Source of the DNA: Pantoea conspicua
GTDB lineage: Bacteria > Pseudomonadota > Gammaproteobacteria > Enterobacterales > Enterobacteriaceae
Assembly (NCBI RefSeq): GCF_002095315.1
Contig: NZ_MLFN01000128.1
Span: 179,575 to 243,574 of the forward strand
Direction: 5' to 3'
DNA length: 64,000 bases
Position numbers and translations under genes: made by a program. Below, piece by piece: positions 61,633 to 64,000 of this stretch. Numbering within the stretch: the stretch's first letter is position 1; the number at the start of each line of letters is the position of its first letter. The notes under the pieces were generated by a model that was not told the origin of the DNA, ran no database searches, and was given only the letters and a program-made list of their open reading frames with translations.

Positions 61633-63360
61633 ATGCCCCGGATTAAAAAACTACTGGGAAAAGACCAGATCAAAGCCCCGTTTAACCCTTTTCGCTTTCG
61701 CCTGATCTGCCTCGGCGTGCTGGCCTGCATGGTGGTACTGCTGGCGCGCGTTGCCGATCTGCAATTCCTTAACCAGCCGATGCTGGAGCACGAAGCCGAT
61801 CAGCGATCGCTGCGCACCGTCACGCTGCCCACCAGCCGCGGCACCTTGCTGGATCGTAACGGCGAAGCGCTGGCGCTTAGCGTACCGTCGCGCGATGTGA
61901 TCGCCGATCCGCTACGGGTGCTGGAGAGCAACCCCGACTTTACCAGTGCTAAATGGGCCTATCTCGCCGCCGCGCTGAATACCCGTCCGGAGCAACTCGC
62001 TGCGCAGATCACCGCCAATCCGAAACGCCGCTTTCTCTATCTGGGACGTAAAATCGAACTGGGTATCGCCAAAGATATTAAAGAGCTGAAGCTGAAAGGC
62101 ATCAGTGAGGTCTACGACGACAGCCGTTTCTACCCGATGAGTGAAGCCTCGGCGCCGCTGATTGGTATCGTCGGCGCGGATAACGTCGGCCTTAACGGGC
62201 TGGAGAAGGGCTTTGACAAGGTGTTACAGGGCGAGCCGGGCAAAGAGGTTTATCGCCAGGACGCTGCGGGCCACATCATCGCGATGATCAACTACCAGCC
62301 GCCGACGCAGCCGCCGACGGTGCAGCTCAGCATCGACAAATACGATCAATATACGCTCTATAGCAAACTGCGCGACGGCGTGCTGCTGAACAAGGCGGAC
62401 TCCGGCGCAGCGGTGCTGGTGAAGATTGATACCGGCGAAATTCTGGCGATGGCTTCTTATCCGTCGTTCAACCCCAATAACTATGATGGCGCTACGCCCG
62501 CCCAGATGCGTAACGCGGCGATTAACGACAGTTATGAACCCGGTTCCACGGTGAAGCCGCTGGTGGTGATGGAAGGGCTGGAGCGTCATCTGGTGCGGCC
62601 GGATTCAGTTATCGATACCACGCCATACCGGGTTAACGGCCACCTGATCCGCGACGTCGGTCACTGGCCGCGCCTGACCATGACCGGCATCCTGCAGAAG
62701 TCGAGCGATATCGGGGTTTCCCACATCGCGCTGGCGATGCCGGCAGAGGCGCTGGTGAATACTTACCACGCGTTTGGCCTGGGTAAACCCACCGGTTTAG
62801 GCTTAACCGGCGAGAGCGTGGGTTACTTCCCGTTGCACCGTACCCGCTGGGCGGACATCGAGCGGGCCACGTTCTCCTTTGGATACGGCCTGCGCGTCAC
62901 GCCGCTGCAGATTGCGCGTGAATACGCCACCCTTGGCTCTTACGGCATCTACCGTCCGCTGTCGATTACCCGGGTCACGCCGCCGGTACTGGGCAAGCAG
63001 GTGGCGAATCCGGAAACGGTGAAAGAGGTGGTCCACATGCTGGAAAGCGACGTGTTGCCGGGCGGGACCGGGTTAAAAGCCGCGGTGCCGGGCTATCGTC
63101 TGGCGACCAAAACCGGTACCGCCGAGAAGATGGGTAACAGCGGCAAATATGATGGCGGTTACGTCAACTATACGGCCGGTATCGCGCCAGCCAGTCACCC
63201 CGAAGTGGCGCTGGTGGTGATGATTAACCATCCGACCGCTGGCGATCACTTCGGTGGCTCGGTGGCCGCGCCGGTATTTGGCAACATCATGGGACCGGTG
63301 CTGAAGCACATGAACATTGCGCCGGATGCGATTTACAGCGCAGTCGCCGCCAGTAATTAA
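61633..63360 (+). CDS. FtsI/PBP3 paralogue (peptidoglycan transpeptidase)
   Basis: A 575-residue class B penicillin-binding protein close to FtsI. One N-terminal membrane anchor (residues about 23-41) is followed by the non-catalytic domain with RGTLLDRNGEALA and the transpeptidase domain. The SxxK motif is S305-T-V-K308 and KTGT is K493-T-G-T496. The second motif reads S357-S-D359, where FtsI has SSN. It is not in the dcw cluster, so a second, canonical ftsI is expected elsewhere. Flanked by two Omr-type sRNAs. Probable role: condition-specific septal or repair synthesis (inference). Confidence 0.9.
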   Translation: MPRIKKLLGKDQIKAPFNPFRFRLICLGVLACMVVLLARVADLQFLNQPMLEHEADQRSLRTVTLPTSRGTLLDRNGEALALSVPSRDVIADPLRVLESNPDFTSAKWAYLAAALNTRPEQLAAQITANPKRRFLYLGRKIELGIAKDIKELKLKGISEVYDDSRFYPMSEASAPLIGIVGADNVGLNGLEKGFDKVLQGEPGKEVYRQDAAGHIIAMINYQPPTQPPTVQLSIDKYDQYTLYSKLRDGVLLNKADSGAAVLVKIDTGEILAMASYPSFNPNNYDGATPAQMRNAAINDSYEPGSTVKPLVVMEGLERHLVRPDSVIDTTPYRVNGHLIRDVGHWPRLTMTGILQKSSDIGVSHIALAMPAEALVNTYHAFGLGKPTGLGLTGESVGYFPLHRTRWADIERATFSFGYGLRVTPLQIAREYATLGSYGIYRPLSITRVTPPVLGKQVANPETVKEVVHMLESDVLPGGTGLKAAVPGYRLATKTGTAEKMGNSGKYDGGYVNYTAGIAPASHPEVALVVMINHPTAGDHFGGSVAAPVFGNIMGPVLKHMNIAPDAIYSAVAASN

Positions 63361-63486
63361 GATAAATCTGAATAAAATCAGAGTGTAAGCAAGGCGTAAG
63401 AGATATTCACACCTCGTTGCACTTCCCCGAATTCGGTTGCGTTTTCCCTCTGTTGCTGCGGCACGAAACAGTGCGAGGATAGAGGT

Positions 63487-63578
63487 CCCAGAGGTATTGA
63501 TGGGTGTGAAAACAACACCGCTTCGGCAGTGATTACCCTGTTATTGCACCAACCCACGCAGATGCGTGGGTTTTTTTT
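63487..63578 (+). ncRNA. omrA: OmrA/OmrB-type small RNA, copy 2 (OmrA-like)
   Basis: A 92-base RNA with the same 20-base 5' end as the copy at 61438 and the 3' part TTGCACCAACCC of OmrA type. The terminator stem reads CCCACGC/GCGTGGG, differing from copy 1 by compensatory changes, followed by eight T. GAGGAT at 63475-63480 is a poor -10 in the same relative place and GTTGCT at 63452-63457 a possible -35, so activation is likely needed. The rest of 63361-63840 holds nothing recognisable apart from a 7-bp hairpin at 63707-63728. Confidence 0.86.
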
Positions 63579-63840
63579 GCCTGTACCAGGCAGAGCGTAC
63601 CGACGCGCATTTTTCCCGCCTGAGCGTGCCGTCAACATCATCATTGTTCTTAACGAAACCCTTACCGTTTGCCGATAGAAAGGCGCGTAACATTTCGCCG
63701 ATAATGCCCGCCGTGAGGCCCCGGCGGGTGGTTTTCATGCTGGCAGATTTGCGCCAGCACCCTCGGCCACGCCGGGCACCCGCTTAAGTATTCCGCACCC
63801 TCCGGGATGTTCTTTTTCTGTTTATCTGAAGAGTTCGATG

Positions 63841-64000
63841 ATGACTCCCCACTTACGCTCTGCGCATTCCGGCTGGCTGAAATGGCTGCTTTTATTGATT
63901 GTGGCGGCGACGATCGCAGGCGTGGCCTGGCGTCTGTTGCCGATAGGCAAAGCACCGGGTGGGACGATGCCACCGGGTGGCCGCGGTGCGCCCGGCGGGT
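63841..64000 (+). CDS. mdtA: MdtA-like RND efflux adaptor (5' part)
   Basis: The first 53 codons of a membrane-fusion protein, open to the right edge. It has a short basic N-terminus, one hydrophobic anchor (GWLKWLLLLIVAATIAGVAW) and then a Gly/Pro-rich linker (GGTMPPGGRGAPGG), as at the start of MdtA, the adaptor of the MdtABC drug exporter. ATG 63838 is adjacent; 63841 fits SD GAAGAG. The identity rests on this short segment, so confidence is moderate. Confidence 0.65.
   Translation, partial: MTPHLRSAHSGWLKWLLLLIVAATIAGVAWRLLPIGKAPGGTMPPGGRGAPGG

Overview
The window is chromosomal DNA from a gamma-proteobacterium of the order Enterobacterales. Gene order and near-identity of many products to their E. 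coli counterparts point to a plant- or environment-associated relative in the Erwiniaceae, most likely Pantoea or a close Erwinia; the genus is an inference from remembered gene content, not from a search. Coding density is high. I see no insertion sequence, prophage, CRISPR array or rRNA operon.

Layout. 1-5.3 kb: the ibaG-murA end of the mla/mur region, sfsB, ispB, and the divergent rplU-rpmA and obgE genes. 5.4-23.6 kb: a complete-looking catecholate siderophore (enterobactin type) island, entH-A-B-E-C / fepB / entS / fepD-G-C / entF-ybdZ-fes / fepA. It sits between obgE and dacB, which are neighbours in E. coli. Three Fur-box-like sites lie in its three divergent promoter regions. Three of its genes (entE, fepD, fepC) carry single-base frameshifts, and entD and fepE are not in the island. 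23.6-44.4 kb: conserved housekeeping genes in E. coli-like order (dacB, greA, yhbY, rlmE-ftsH-folP-glmM-secG, tRNA-Leu, tRNA-fMet, rimP-nusA-infB-rbfA-truB-rpsO-pnp, nlpI, a yrbN-like leader, deaD).

44.4-55.2 kb: a divergent SDR/AraC-regulator pair with a clear direct-repeat operator, yhbW, the O2-independent ubiquinone genes ubiU-ubiV and ubiT, the small yhbS/yhbQ/yhbP/yhbO/yraR set, and the anaerobic ribonucleotide reductase nrdD-nrdG. 55.2-64 kb: a GH20 hexosaminidase, galR with an upstream operator, a BisC-like molybdopterin oxidoreductase, and an FtsI (PBP3) paralogue flanked on both sides by OmrA/OmrB-type small RNAs. The window ends in the first codons of an MdtA-like RND adaptor.

How it works together. 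The island would make (EntC, B, A, E, F, YbdZ), export (EntS), import (FepA, FepB, FepD, FepG, FepC) and open (Fes) enterobactin under iron limitation. As read, isoenterochorismate chemistry is intact, but DHB activation (EntE) and inner-membrane uptake (FepD, FepC) are broken. The central block is the transcription, translation and RNA-decay core. The ubiUVT, nrdDG and BisC-like genes suggest a capacity for growth with little or no oxygen. The most unusual items are the twin Omr sRNAs around an FtsI paralogue whose SxN motif reads SSD, the SDR lacking its catalytic Tyr, and the clustered frameshifts in the siderophore island.
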